Assembly: GCF_001761465.1 (NCBI RefSeq)
Contig: NZ_CP017479.1
Span: 1,922,001-1,986,000, forward strand
Reading direction: 5' to 3'
Source: Flavobacterium gilvum
GTDB lineage: Bacteria > Bacteroidota > Bacteroidia > Flavobacteriales > Flavobacteriaceae
DNA: 64,000 bases
Shown here one piece after another: positions 46,934-53,913 of this stretch. The notes under the pieces were generated by a model. That model searched no databases and was not told the origin of the DNA. It saw nothing but the letters and a program-made list of their open reading frames with translations. The first letter of the stretch is position 1. Each line of letters starts with the position of its first letter. A program made the translations under genes and the position numbers.

Positions 46934-47290
46934 ATGAAAAAAGTACTTGAAAAACTAGCAATTACCCCTGAACAATACGAATCAATGATTTGGAATTTTT
47001 ACAACAACTGGTGTCAATCTGTATCAATAACTACAAGGGAATACCAACAAGTATTAGCCAATAGCTCAATTAACGCATGGTTTAGGGTTGAACTGACAAA
47101 ATGTGAAAAAGAATTCTTGATGCTAACCCGCCACTATACTAATCCAAATGTCACTCCAAAGGACTATAGTAAATGTTACGCCGATTGCGCCCAAAAGCTA
47201 TTCAATATTAGGCCAATGGCCTTGCTTAATGGAATTGTTAAACCAAAAGTTAAAGGTGTTCCAGCCTTTAATGCTTTAAATGTTAATTAA
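46934..47290 (+). CDS. Early phage protein, unknown
   Basis: This 118-residue protein has no domain I recognise. It is helical and aromatic-rich in the first half (YESMIWNFYNNWCQSVSITTREYQQVL) with a C-terminal region ending VKGVPAFNALNVN. It lies in the tightly packed early operon, 21 bases after the ATPase and directly before the next ORF (TAA then ATG). Confidence 0.75.
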   Translation: MKKVLEKLAITPEQYESMIWNFYNNWCQSVSITTREYQQVLANSSINAWFRVELTKCEKEFLMLTRHYTNPNVTPKDYSKCYADCAQKLFNIRPMALLNGIVKPKVKGVPAFNALNVN

Positions 47291-47476
47291 ATGATGACAC
47301 CCCAACAACGTACCAATAAAATTGCCCAGCTAGAGCAATGGCTACAGGATAACCCAAACCATGCAGACCGCTCCAAAATTCAATCCGATTTAAGGGAATT
47401 GAAAAAAGAATCAATCCCACGACCATACGAGCGAGACACTTTCGATATGCGGGAACCTAATTTTTACAACGTATGA
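47291..47476 (+). CDS. Small early phage protein, unknown
   Basis: The 61-residue protein is charged and predicted helical (RTNKIAQLEQWLQDNPNHADRSKI), with a C-terminal Y-E-R-D-T-F-D-M-R-E-P tail. It starts immediately after the preceding stop codon, and its own stop overlaps the next start codon (ATGA), so the operon is translationally coupled. Function is unknown. Confidence 0.7.
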   Translation: MMTPQQRTNKIAQLEQWLQDNPNHADRSKIQSDLRELKKESIPRPYERDTFDMREPNFYNV

Positions 47477-47712
47477 AGCTACCCAGACCAAACGAACGCA
47501 ATAATGCTCTAGGCCAAATATTAAAATATTGTAGTGACCAACAAAACAAAGGCAAACCAGTAGTGTTCGGCACGGTAGAGCGATGGATGATTAATCAAGA
47601 ACGTAGCCGATTATTCAATGAAGACACCACCTGGGTGCAAACTCCCGAACTAGAGTCTAAAATACAGTTCACCCTTAAGAAAATATCAGATAACAACTTA
47701 ATAAAACAGTAA
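47473..47712 (+). CDS. Small early phage protein, unknown
   Basis: The 79-residue protein (start MKLPRPNERNNALGQILKY) contains a WMINQERSRLFNED segment and a C-terminal helix. I recognise no family. It overlaps the preceding gene by four bases and lies 8 bases before the DUF3164 gene. Confidence 0.7.
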   Translation: MKLPRPNERNNALGQILKYCSDQQNKGKPVVFGTVERWMINQERSRLFNEDTTWVQTPELESKIQFTLKKISDNNLIKQ

Positions 47713-47720
47713 CAACAATT

Positions 47721-48431
47721 ATGATGACAGAAGCACAATCACCAGCAGTAGATTTAACAAAATTCTCACCAGAACAATTAAAAGCAGCCCTGGCGAAAAT
47801 CGAAACCAAAAAAGATAAAGACCGAGAATCATATAAGGCGTTAGTTGCCGAAACGGTACCAAAAGCAATGTTCAGACTTTGTGCCGCCTCCGAGGTAATA
47901 AGCAATGCAAAAACCGAGACGTTTCAATTCTTTGAAAACATCTTAGACCTAAAAAATCAAGTGTACGGATTGAAAGAAAAACAGCAATCACACACGTTTT
48001 CAACAGACAAAGAAGAGATCACAATCGGGTACCGCATCAATGACGGTTGGGATGATACCGTAACCGCAGGAATTGAGAAAGTGCAAAACTACATCACCTC
48101 ACTTGCCACCAATGATGAAACGGCAGCACTGGTAAAAATAGTTTTCAACCTATTAAAGAAAGATGCCAAAGGAAATCTGAAAGGCTCACGAGTTTTGGAG
48201 CTTCAAAAGCTAACAAAAGATTTCGACAGTGAAGAGTTTACAGATGGTGTGGCAATAATAGCTGCCGCATACAAACCGGTTCGCTCTTCATGGTTTATCG
48301 AAGCCAGCATCATCAACGAAGACGGTACCAAAACCAACGTGCCGTTGTCTATGTCTGCCGTTGGATTCTCAGGAGCCTATAAGTTTGATTTTTTCAGCGA
48401 AAAAATTCACCAGACCGATGTTATCGAGTAG
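47721..48431 (+). CDS. DUF3164 family Mu-like phage protein
   Basis: The 236-residue protein matches DUF3164, a family linked to Mu-like phages, often encoded beside the transposition genes. Its N-terminal part is a charged coiled coil (LKAALAKIETKKDKDRESYKALVAETVPKAMFRLCAASEVIS). The conserved centre reads EEITIGYRINDGWDDTVTAGIEKVQNYI and is followed by LLKKDAKGNLKGSRVLELQKLTKDF. Two adjacent ATG codons open the frame. The function is unknown. Confidence 0.85.
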   Translation: MMTEAQSPAVDLTKFSPEQLKAALAKIETKKDKDRESYKALVAETVPKAMFRLCAASEVISNAKTETFQFFENILDLKNQVYGLKEKQQSHTFSTDKEEITIGYRINDGWDDTVTAGIEKVQNYITSLATNDETAALVKIVFNLLKKDAKGNLKGSRVLELQKLTKDFDSEEFTDGVAIIAAAYKPVRSSWFIEASIINEDGTKTNVPLSMSAVGFSGAYKFDFFSEKIHQTDVIE

Positions 48432-48576
48432 CCCCACAACAGTACTACTGGCAATCCTGCTGGTAGTACTTAACGGAAAGGCCATTTATAATTATTTCGA
48501 GTGGCTCCGATTTAAGATTCGTATTTACTTCAAACAACAGGAAAACAATGAGCGTAACCATAGAGCCCATAATTGA
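48418..48576 (+). CDS. Small single-pass membrane protein of the phage early region
   Basis: The 52-residue protein starts at ATG 48418, overlapping the DUF3164 stop by 14 bases. One hydrophobic helix (TVLLAILLVVLNGKAIYNYF) is followed by a basic RFKIRIYF tail. It overlaps the next gene by 29 bases. An upstream ATG at 48361 would extend it inside DUF3164 and is less likely. Possible roles include a membrane-acting early protein or superinfection exclusion, but there is no direct evidence. Confidence 0.55.
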   Translation: MLSSSPTTVLLAILLVVLNGKAIYNYFEWLRFKIRIYFKQQENNERNHRAHN

Positions 48577-48748
48577 TCACGAACAATACTCCGTCAATAG
48601 TCATCACGTCTACAAAGACCAATTTGGCAATTGGGCCAGCCGAACAGATTTGAGTGATAAAGAAATGAGAGCATTCAAGCGGTACGAAAAACTGGTCATA
48701 AACAACAAAGCATTCAAAAAACACACCAAAGCAACGTACAAGGGTTAG
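48548..48748 (+). CDS. Small early phage protein, unknown
   Basis: The 66-residue protein (MSVTIEPIIDHEQYSVN) contains the turn-rich segment VYKDQFGNWASRTDLSDKEMRAFKRYEKL and a lysine-rich C-terminus. It has no recognised family. It overlaps the membrane protein gene and is followed after 11 bases by a tRNA-like element. Confidence 0.65.
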   Translation: MSVTIEPIIDHEQYSVNSHHVYKDQFGNWASRTDLSDKEMRAFKRYEKLVINNKAFKKHTKATYKG

Positions 48749-48759
48749 TTAATTTGGTT

Positions 48760-48828
48760 TCCCGAGTAACTCAGCTGGTAGAGTGCCTTAAGTGGCGGGT
48801 CGCAGGATCGAAGCCTGCCTCGGGAGCA
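48760..48828 (+). tRNA. tRNA-like element with shortened anticodon arm
   Basis: Bases 48760-48766 (TCCCGAG) pair perfectly with 48819-48825 (CTCGGGA) as a 7-bp acceptor stem, followed by GCA. The D arm is intact: stem 48769-48772 / 48781-48784 with loop AGCTGGTA. The T arm is a perfect 5-bp stem (GCAGG 48802-48806 / CCTGC 48814-48818) with loop ATCGAAG, one change from the usual TTCGAxx. Only 17 bases (48785-48801) remain for the anticodon arm and variable loop, about 5 to 6 short, leaving a 3-bp GCC/GGC stem with loop TTAAGT. It is either a decayed tRNA or a tRNA mimic. Confidence 0.6.
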
Positions 48829-48847
48829 AACTTTTAAAACAAACAAC

Positions 48848-49084
48848 ATGACATCAACATTTTTAAAAAACAAGGGCAACTCCTTTTTTAATGGCAAAAA
48901 AGCCAAAGTTTTAGTAAAGCAAAGAAACCTTGGAGGTGATGAAATTCAAAAAAACGAAGAGGTGGAAATCATTTGCAAAAATAGAGACTGCAATGTATCA
49001 CTTGATATTAAGTCATCAACAGGAATTATAATTAGTCGAGTATGGTGCGAACAATTAGAACTTATAAAAGATGACAGCAACTAA
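48848..49084 (+). CDS. Small early phage protein, unknown
   Basis: The 78-residue protein (start MTSTFLKNKGNSFFNGKKAK) is beta-rich and lysine-rich, with RDCNVSLDIKSSTGIIISRVWCEQLELI. It starts 20 bases after the tRNA-like element and overlaps the GemA-like gene by 14 bases. I recognise no family. Confidence 0.7.
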   Translation: MTSTFLKNKGNSFFNGKKAKVLVKQRNLGGDEIQKNEEVEIICKNRDCNVSLDIKSSTGIIISRVWCEQLELIKDDSN

Positions 49085-49592
49085 ACTAAAACCAAACGAG
49101 ACCATAGGCGACAATCATCCAATACTCTTATGGCAGGTCAACCGGATAATGAAAAACTGCCGGTACAACGAGGACATCAAAGCCGAATGGGTGCAATGGG
49201 TCACCGGTGACACCAAACGCACTAGCTTGACATCAATCACACAAGCGCAGGCAAAGCAAATCATCATGCAGCAGGAAGGAGCCGAATACGTAAACCAACC
49301 AAAGCAACAACTTCAAACCATCATTGAAGGAGGTCGAACCATAGGTAAAAGCAATTGGGGTTTATTCGATAAGGACAACCAACAGCATAGAAATTTACTC
49401 TCACAGCTTCGTACACTGCAATGGACAAAAGAACATGGACGACATGGCGAAGTTGCCGACCTCGACCGATTGAGTGACTTTTTAAAGAGTGATAAATCGC
49501 CAGTTAAAAAGCCTTTAAAGCAAATGACGCCCGAAGAGGTTTCAAAAATCATAGAGTGTTTCAAATCAATGATAAGAAAAACGTATAAGTAA
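49071..49592 (+). CDS. GemA/gp16-like phage regulatory protein
   Basis: The 173-residue protein has features of the DUF1018 (Mu GemA, gp16) group: a WVQWVTGDTKRTSLTSITQAQAKQII segment, then IIEGGRTIGKSNWGLFDKDNQQHRNLLSQLRTLQW, the pattern of small, charged Mu early proteins that modulate gene expression. Its identity is inferred from pattern and position, not proven. It overlaps the preceding gene and lies one base before the next start codon. Confidence 0.6.
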   Translation: MTATKLKPNETIGDNHPILLWQVNRIMKNCRYNEDIKAEWVQWVTGDTKRTSLTSITQAQAKQIIMQQEGAEYVNQPKQQLQTIIEGGRTIGKSNWGLFDKDNQQHRNLLSQLRTLQWTKEHGRHGEVADLDRLSDFLKSDKSPVKKPLKQMTPEEVSKIIECFKSMIRKTYK

Positions 49593-49593
49593 G

Positions 49594-49770
49594 ATGAAAA
49601 TAGTATTTGTAAATGATTGCGCTGCCGATGGATGCAAAAAAAAGAACATCGGGAACGGTAAGCAAATGTGTCAAGAACACGAAGACATGTATGAGAATGG
49701 GATTCCATTTAAGGCATTTTACGGGAAAACAGTTCAAAAGAAGTCAAAACAAAATAATGACCAAGTATAG
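49594..49770 (+). CDS. Small zinc-ribbon-like protein
   Basis: A 58-residue reading frame starts at ATG 49594, two bases after the GemA-like stop, and is closed at 49770. It has C9 and C14, then C26 and H29 in the order VNDCAADGCKKKNIGNGKQM followed by CQEHEDMY, a likely single zinc site. It overlaps the next small gene by 14 bases. Continuous packing with its neighbours supports it. Confidence 0.6.
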   Translation: MKIVFVNDCAADGCKKKNIGNGKQMCQEHEDMYENGIPFKAFYGKTVQKKSKQNNDQV

Positions 49771-49900
49771 CATCACCGAAGTATGTCCCCACGACATAGC
49801 CGAAACAAGAGTATTAGAAAGTGTCGCCACCTGTGAAAAAACCGTACTCGTTTGTATTGCCTGTGGCAAAGAATTATCAGAACCAAAAACCGAATGTTAA
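49757..49900 (+). CDS. Very small cysteine-rich protein
   Basis: A 47-residue reading frame starts at ATG 49757 inside the end of the previous gene. It carries C10 and H12 (EVCPHD), then a cysteine in the middle and CIACGKE, ending in C. Two CxxC-like clusters suggest one zinc site. An upstream start in the same frame at 49613 would give a longer protein with an unlikely N-terminus. Confidence 0.5.
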   Translation: MTKYSITEVCPHDIAETRVLESVATCEKTVLVCIACGKELSEPKTEC

Positions 49901-49901
49901 G

Positions 49902-50234
49902 ATGAAAATAAAACTAAAACTATCCGAAAAACAAATAGGTGCGCTGGTGTATTCGTTCAACCAAACACCAAGGACACCACCCAAAGAGAGGGTTGCCAAA
50001 GTAGCAAAAAGTGTCCTAGACAAAGTAGTCTTAAAAGTTAGAAAAAGGCAATTGGAAGTACAACAGGATTCCAATCTTTTCAACCAAAAGAAAAAGTTTG
50101 ATTTTTCGCTGGAACTCGTAGAAGCGCATTTTTTAGAGCAACATTTAGTATCGATGTATTCCTTTCCAATGTGTGAATACGATAAAAACGCCATCAATCA
50201 AATAGCCTCAACCCTTAATCAACAATTAGCCTAA
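49902..50234 (+). CDS. Early phage protein, unknown
   Basis: The 110-residue protein starts at ATG 49902 (MKIKLKLSEKQIGALVYSFN), immediately after the preceding stop codon. It has a basic lysine-rich middle (VAKVAKSVLDKVVLKVRKRQ) and a helical end (LVSMYSFPMCEYDKNAINQIASTLNQQLA). No family is recognised. The stop overlaps a tiny following frame (TAATG). Confidence 0.65.
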   Translation: MKIKLKLSEKQIGALVYSFNQTPRTPPKERVAKVAKSVLDKVVLKVRKRQLEVQQDSNLFNQKKKFDFSLELVEAHFLEQHLVSMYSFPMCEYDKNAINQIASTLNQQLA

Positions 50235-50323
50235 TGCCCGTAAAAAGTAAACTCCCGAAACCCACCAAAAAAGCTGAAAGCATCTTTGAAACTGAAGCAC
50301 GACTAAAGAAAGAAGCTCTCTAA
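50234..50323 (+). CDS. Tiny phage ORF, 29 residues
   Basis: A 29-codon frame starts at the overlapping TAATG. The peptide is lysine- and proline-rich (MPVKSKLPKPTKKAESIFET). Only the coupled start supports it. Confidence 0.25.
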   Translation: MPVKSKLPKPTKKAESIFETEARLKKEAL

Positions 50324-50370
50324 ATATCAAAAAACTTTATTCACACGAAACCCGTAAAATACCTTTTAAA

Positions 50371-50721
50371 ATGAGTATAAAAAAAATCTACATCGCCGGC
50401 AAAGTAACCGGACTACCCCCACAAGAAGTAAAAGACAAATTTTCTACTGCACAAGCAACAATCGAAAAATTAGGCTTCGAAGCTGTTAATCCCATCGAAG
50501 TGGTTAAAGATTTCGACATTCCTTGGGACGTAGCCATGAGAAAGTGTATTAAAGCTTTGGCTGATTGTGATGCCATTTTGGTTCTCGATGATTGGAATGA
50601 TAGCAAAGTGGCAAAAATTGAAATACGACTGGCTATCGTTTTGGAACTTGAAATTTTTTATAACAAACCCGATTTTATGCCGGTTGTTGACCCGAACAAC
50701 AAACATTACTTCATTATATAA
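50371..50721 (+). CDS. DUF4406 / nucleoside 2-deoxyribosyltransferase-like protein
   Basis: The 116-residue protein matches DUF4406: KKIYIAGKVTGLPPQEVKDKF at the start, then VNPIEVVKDFDIPWDVAMRKCIKALADCDAILVLDDWNDSKVAKIE. This is the fold of nucleoside 2-deoxyribosyltransferases, with conserved asparagine and aspartate residues. Phage members may act on nucleotides or nucleoside salvage. It lies within the early region. Confidence 0.8.
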   Translation: MSIKKIYIAGKVTGLPPQEVKDKFSTAQATIEKLGFEAVNPIEVVKDFDIPWDVAMRKCIKALADCDAILVLDDWNDSKVAKIEIRLAIVLELEIFYNKPDFMPVVDPNNKHYFII

Positions 50722-50724
50722 ATT

Positions 50725-51159
50725 ATGGCCTTAGAAACTACTTACACCGTCAAAATGCAGTCCGGGAGCGTCTGGCAGTTTAAATACAATTTAAAAGGCG
50801 TTTTAATATACTTTAATGTAATGGAGGGTGATTTGTCCGAGAAACAAGAAAAGTTTTTGTATTTGGATGGAAAGTTCCCCTGGAAAGAAACCCAAATCAA
50901 GCAATGGTCAAAGCTCTATTCCCACACCACCGTCGAAGTTGGCGAAGCCGATTTAAGTTTTGCGAATTTCTGGAAGCGATATGATTACAAGGTCAAAAAA
51001 GAACTATCTGAAAAGGCTTGGAACAAACTAAGCGATGCCGATAAAATAAAGTGCTTTTTAAGGCTCAAACGCTACAACCAAATCCTTGCAACCACAGGCC
51101 AAGCCAAAGCGCATTTAGTAACATGGATTAATCAAAAAAGGTTTAATGATGAAGATTAA
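50725..51159 (+). CDS. Phage protein, unknown
   Basis: The 144-residue protein has a beta-rich start (YTVKMQSGSVWQFKYNLKGVLIYFNVMEG) and a helical, lysine-rich end with a VDKALANFWKRYDYK-like segment (LSFANFWKRYDYKVKKELSEKAWNKLSDADKI). I recognise no domain. It starts 3 bases after the DUF4406 gene. Confidence 0.7.
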   Translation: MALETTYTVKMQSGSVWQFKYNLKGVLIYFNVMEGDLSEKQEKFLYLDGKFPWKETQIKQWSKLYSHTTVEVGEADLSFANFWKRYDYKVKKELSEKAWNKLSDADKIKCFLRLKRYNQILATTGQAKAHLVTWINQKRFNDED

Positions 51160-51180
51160 GCCACTTAAAACTTATCAACT

Positions 51181-51444
51181 ATGAAAACACTTAAAGGATG
51201 GGAAAAATCAAATTTAGATATGGATGAATATCTAAATGAACCTTGTGAAATAGATGAAGAACTTTATCTCGATATATTAGAATGTGTTCCTACTCACTAT
51301 TCAAGTGAATACGCGCAACAAGGCGGTGATGCAGTAGATTCATTTGAAAATCATAAAGGCAAAAAAGTATTCACTTATAGGACTGTAAATAGTGTTAACG
51401 GTAAATTTTTCAACTTAGGAATTTTACCCGAATTTAAAGGCTAG
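51181..51444 (+). CDS. Small acidic phage protein, unknown
   Basis: The 87-residue protein is acidic in its first half (NLDMDEYLNEPCEIDEELYLDILECVP) and has a short beta region at the end. No family is recognised. It may be a small regulatory or inhibitor protein; acidity alone does not show this. Confidence 0.6.
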   Translation: MKTLKGWEKSNLDMDEYLNEPCEIDEELYLDILECVPTHYSSEYAQQGGDAVDSFENHKGKKVFTYRTVNSVNGKFFNLGILPEFKG

Positions 51445-51522
51445 TATGGCGTAAGAATTAAATAGAGACACCAATAAATACAAGGAAAGCTTAACTATTT
51501 CCGAATTCTAATTAAATAAAAA

Positions 51523-52068
51523 ATGGCAACAATAGTCAAATACGGTAAAGTTGTTTTTTCGGACCAGGACATACAGTTTATCAAAGGCAATTTTCAGACA
51601 ATGACCAATCAGCAAATAGCCGATGCGCTTGGGTTGAAAAAGACAATTGTACGCATGAAAGCTTACGAGTTGGGTTTACAGCGCATGGAGCTTGAATACT
51701 GGCCAATCCAAGCGGTTGAGTTCTTAAAAGCCAACTATCAAACCATTGGCGACCGGGAACTTTGCAGAATATTCAACAAAGAGTTTCCAAAGCAAAAAGG
51801 CTGGACAACAAAGCATATTCAAAAGAAGCTCTCACAATTGGAGTTGTTTCGTTCCAAACTCGATTGGTACAACATCAAAGAACGCAACCGGGACAACGGC
51901 AGTTTTGGCAAACGAAACCCCGACAACAACCCACCACCGCCCGCACCGCCACCACAAAAAAAGACTTTCTTTTACTTGAACCCAAAAACAAGAATCGAAA
52001 TTAAGCCAGGACAAACAATCGAACAATTAAAAGAAAAATACAGCAATTATGGCAAAACAATTCACTAA
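51523..52068 (+). CDS. Tandem HTH protein with proline-rich linker
   Basis: The 181-residue protein has two helix-turn-helix-like units: TNQQIADALGLKKTIVRMKAYELGL (residues about 27-50) and IGDRELCRIFNKEFPKQKGWTTKHIQKKLSQL (about 73-105). A proline run (PPPPAPPPQKK) connects to a C-terminal segment with LKEKYSNYGK. I infer a phage transcription regulator, perhaps of late genes in the place of Mor or C, because no other regulator is seen between the early and late regions. It overlaps the next gene by 20 bases. Confidence 0.65.
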   Translation: MATIVKYGKVVFSDQDIQFIKGNFQTMTNQQIADALGLKKTIVRMKAYELGLQRMELEYWPIQAVEFLKANYQTIGDRELCRIFNKEFPKQKGWTTKHIQKKLSQLELFRSKLDWYNIKERNRDNGSFGKRNPDNNPPPPAPPPQKKTFFYLNPKTRIEIKPGQTIEQLKEKYSNYGKTIH

Positions 52069-52333
52069 GGTTACCAAGACCTACTCTACAAAAAACAAAT
52101 TACAGCTTTTAATACATGATTATTTAAAGACTGTTGATTTTACCCTTTTTGCGAATAAGCAGGAAGCTTCAAACTACATCAAAGAACTTTACGAAAAGGC
52201 GCTAAGGGAATATAAAGGTAATGCTGCCGTTCCACCACTTAAAACCTTTGAGGGTAACAAAAATGATACTCATTATTATGTTGATGATGTGATTAGTATT
52301 TCAGTATATAACGTCCAAAACGATTTCTCATGA
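52049..52333 (+). CDS. Small phage protein, unknown
   Basis: The 94-residue protein starts within the end of the previous gene. It contains a basic, helical N-terminal part (KLQLLIHDYLKTVDFTLFANKQEASNYIKELYEKALREY) and a short beta end (YYVDDVISISVYNVQNDFS). It overlaps the next gene by four bases (ATGA). No family is recognised. Confidence 0.65.
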   Translation: MAKQFTKVTKTYSTKNKLQLLIHDYLKTVDFTLFANKQEASNYIKELYEKALREYKGNAAVPPLKTFEGNKNDTHYYVDDVISISVYNVQNDFS

Positions 52334-52854
52334 TACTACCATTTAGCACACAGATCAACGGAAAGCCCAATTATTTTATTGAAAAAATATGGCTTGGACT
52401 TTTGAGAAGTCATTTAAACCTTATAGGTTATCATAGATTTAGAGATGAAGCTGCAATAAATAATGTAATCGATCAATGGGATATTCCAGATAGCATACAT
52501 CCAAAACTCCACACCATCCGTGAAGATAAAACCGACCGTTGGAAAGCAGGTAACAAAATTGATTTCTTTATCAATTGTCGTCAACCAACTATGTTCCGGT
52601 TTGCTCCGGTTCTGCCAGTGGTGAGTGTTCAAAAAATTGAAATAAAGTGGATACCCTTGACAATTCCATTAGGAGAAAGAAGACCTTGGGTAAGAATCGA
52701 TGGAAAACAAATATATACCATTGATCAAATCGACGAAGAGCAGATTCTACAACTAGCCCAAAACGACGGTTTCGATACTATTGAGGATTTCTTTGTTTAC
52801 TTCGATAAGGATTTCACGGGTAAAATTATTCACTGGACGGATTTTAGGTATTAA
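52330..52854 (+). CDS. ASCH-like phage protein
   Basis: The 174-residue protein has the pattern of Bacteroidota phage proteins with an ASCH-like fold: FSTQINGKPNYFIEKIW, then HTIREDKTDRWKAGNKIDFFINCRQP, where histidine, threonine and arginine followed by a W-K-A-G turn are typical. ASCH-fold proteins bind RNA or process modified nucleosides. The match is by sequence pattern only. It overlaps the preceding gene by four bases. Confidence 0.6.
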   Translation: MILPFSTQINGKPNYFIEKIWLGLLRSHLNLIGYHRFRDEAAINNVIDQWDIPDSIHPKLHTIREDKTDRWKAGNKIDFFINCRQPTMFRFAPVLPVVSVQKIEIKWIPLTIPLGERRPWVRIDGKQIYTIDQIDEEQILQLAQNDGFDTIEDFFVYFDKDFTGKIIHWTDFRY

Positions 52855-52875
52855 TAAAAATACTACATTTGAACT

Positions 52876-53235
52876 ATGGAGCCAAAAAACAACACCTCGA
52901 AAAGCCCTAGACATGTTCCCAAAAGCATAACCTATGAAATACAAATAAGCATGTTTTCTGTAGTTGAACAATTTATAAGGGATTCACTTAGGTATTTAGA
53001 ATATGAGTGCGGTCTTAATCCAAGGGACATTAGAATATCAATACCTAAAAGGGTTAGTGAGGCAATGCACTATTATTATAAAGAAAAGTATAGCATAAGT
53101 TGGCAAAATCATTTTCCAACAAAATACCAAAATGTTGATATTATACAAAACTATAAAAATGAGATTGCTGTTTATTGCATCTATTTTGAAAAACACGAGA
53201 ACGAATTAATCAGAATTTTAAATTTACAACAATGA
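52876..53235 (+). CDS. Phage protein, unknown
   Basis: The 119-residue protein (start MEPKNNTSKSPRHVPKSITY) contains a helical and tyrosine-rich middle, VVEQFIRDSLRYLEYECGLNPRDIRISIPKRVSEAMHYYYKEKYS. No family is recognised. It overlaps the start of the secreted protein gene by four bases. Confidence 0.65.
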   Translation: MEPKNNTSKSPRHVPKSITYEIQISMFSVVEQFIRDSLRYLEYECGLNPRDIRISIPKRVSEAMHYYYKEKYSISWQNHFPTKYQNVDIIQNYKNEIAVYCIYFEKHENELIRILNLQQ

Positions 53236-53804
53236 AAAAAGTACTATTATTAACCGCTTTACTAATTGGTTGTTTTGTTCAATCACAAAATATTGATTTG
53301 TTGCATAAAGCTAATAAATGTGATTTAACCTTCGCTAAATCGCTTTCGGATGAGATTAGCACAAGCGCAAAAACGAAGTATGTTTACTTAACATCAAAAG
53401 AGTCTACATATTTGAACTTAGTCACGTTTGTGTATATCAAAGATGATTTAAGCGACTCAGATAAGAAGTCAATCGAGGCTTATCTTTCAAACTATACCGG
53501 AAGGTATGAATTACAACTTGATAACTGCTTGTGCGTTCACTTTAAAGTTAATAAAGTTGGCGAAAATAAAGACCTTGAAATCAAAGGCACTAAGGAATAC
53601 GTTTTTGATAACGTAAAAGGAAAATACCTTGATTTGTTTGCGTTCTATCAAAAAAACATTGAGCCAACTGCAACAACTGAAAAAACAACGACTACAGGTA
53701 TTTACAGTACTCGAAAAGATAAAGACGGTTATTGGTACAATTTTGCTAGAACAAATACCGACGGCCTTTGGTACTTGAAAAATATGTCAAGCCGATTGAA
53801 TTAA
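53232..53804 (+). CDS. Secreted phage-encoded protein
   Basis: The 190-residue protein has a strong signal peptide (MKKVLLLTALLIGCFVQSQ). The mature part has a repeated DK/NL pattern and a C-terminal TGIYSTRKDKDGYWYNFARTNTDGLWYLKNM tail with aromatic repeats. No enzyme motif is seen. A secreted protein encoded between the early and head genes is a candidate for lysogenic conversion or superinfection exclusion, but this is speculation. Confidence 0.65.
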   Translation: MKKVLLLTALLIGCFVQSQNIDLLHKANKCDLTFAKSLSDEISTSAKTKYVYLTSKESTYLNLVTFVYIKDDLSDSDKKSIEAYLSNYTGRYELQLDNCLCVHFKVNKVGENKDLEIKGTKEYVFDNVKGKYLDLFAFYQKNIEPTATTEKTTTTGIYSTRKDKDGYWYNFARTNTDGLWYLKNMSSRLN

Positions 53805-53824
53805 ACAATCATTAAATAGAATTT

Positions 53825-53861
53825 AAAACCCGTCCCGATAGCTATCGGGACGGGTTTTTTT
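53825..53861. terminator. Strong palindromic terminator after the early/accessory genes
   Basis: A perfect 34-bp palindrome (17-bp arms AAAACCCGTCCCGATAG and CTATCGGGACGGGTTTT) ends in a run of T. It separates the early transcript from the promoter of the next small gene. Confidence 0.92.
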
Positions 53862-53878
53862 ATGCCCGAAAACTCGTG

Positions 53879-53909
53879 TTGCACAGAATAAAAATGTAAG
53901 TTATTTTTG
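53879..53909 (+). promoter_or_regulatory. Host-type promoter of the 53,914 gene
   Basis: TTG at 53879-53881, a 20-base spacer and TATTTTTG at 53902-53909 form a full Bacteroidota promoter. The ATG follows after only 4 bases, so the mRNA should be leaderless or nearly so. Confidence 0.65.
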
Positions 53910-53913
53910 TGTC

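Noticed and set aside
48760..48828. Functional canonical tRNA
   Set aside because: The region between D and T arms is about 5 to 6 bases too short for a 5-bp anticodon stem with a 7-base loop and variable loop, so no anticodon can be assigned.
49613..49756. N-terminal extension of the 47-residue cysteine-rich gene
   Set aside because: The extension lies over the 58-residue gene in another frame, is unlike phage proteins, and a coupled ATG at 49757 explains the start better.
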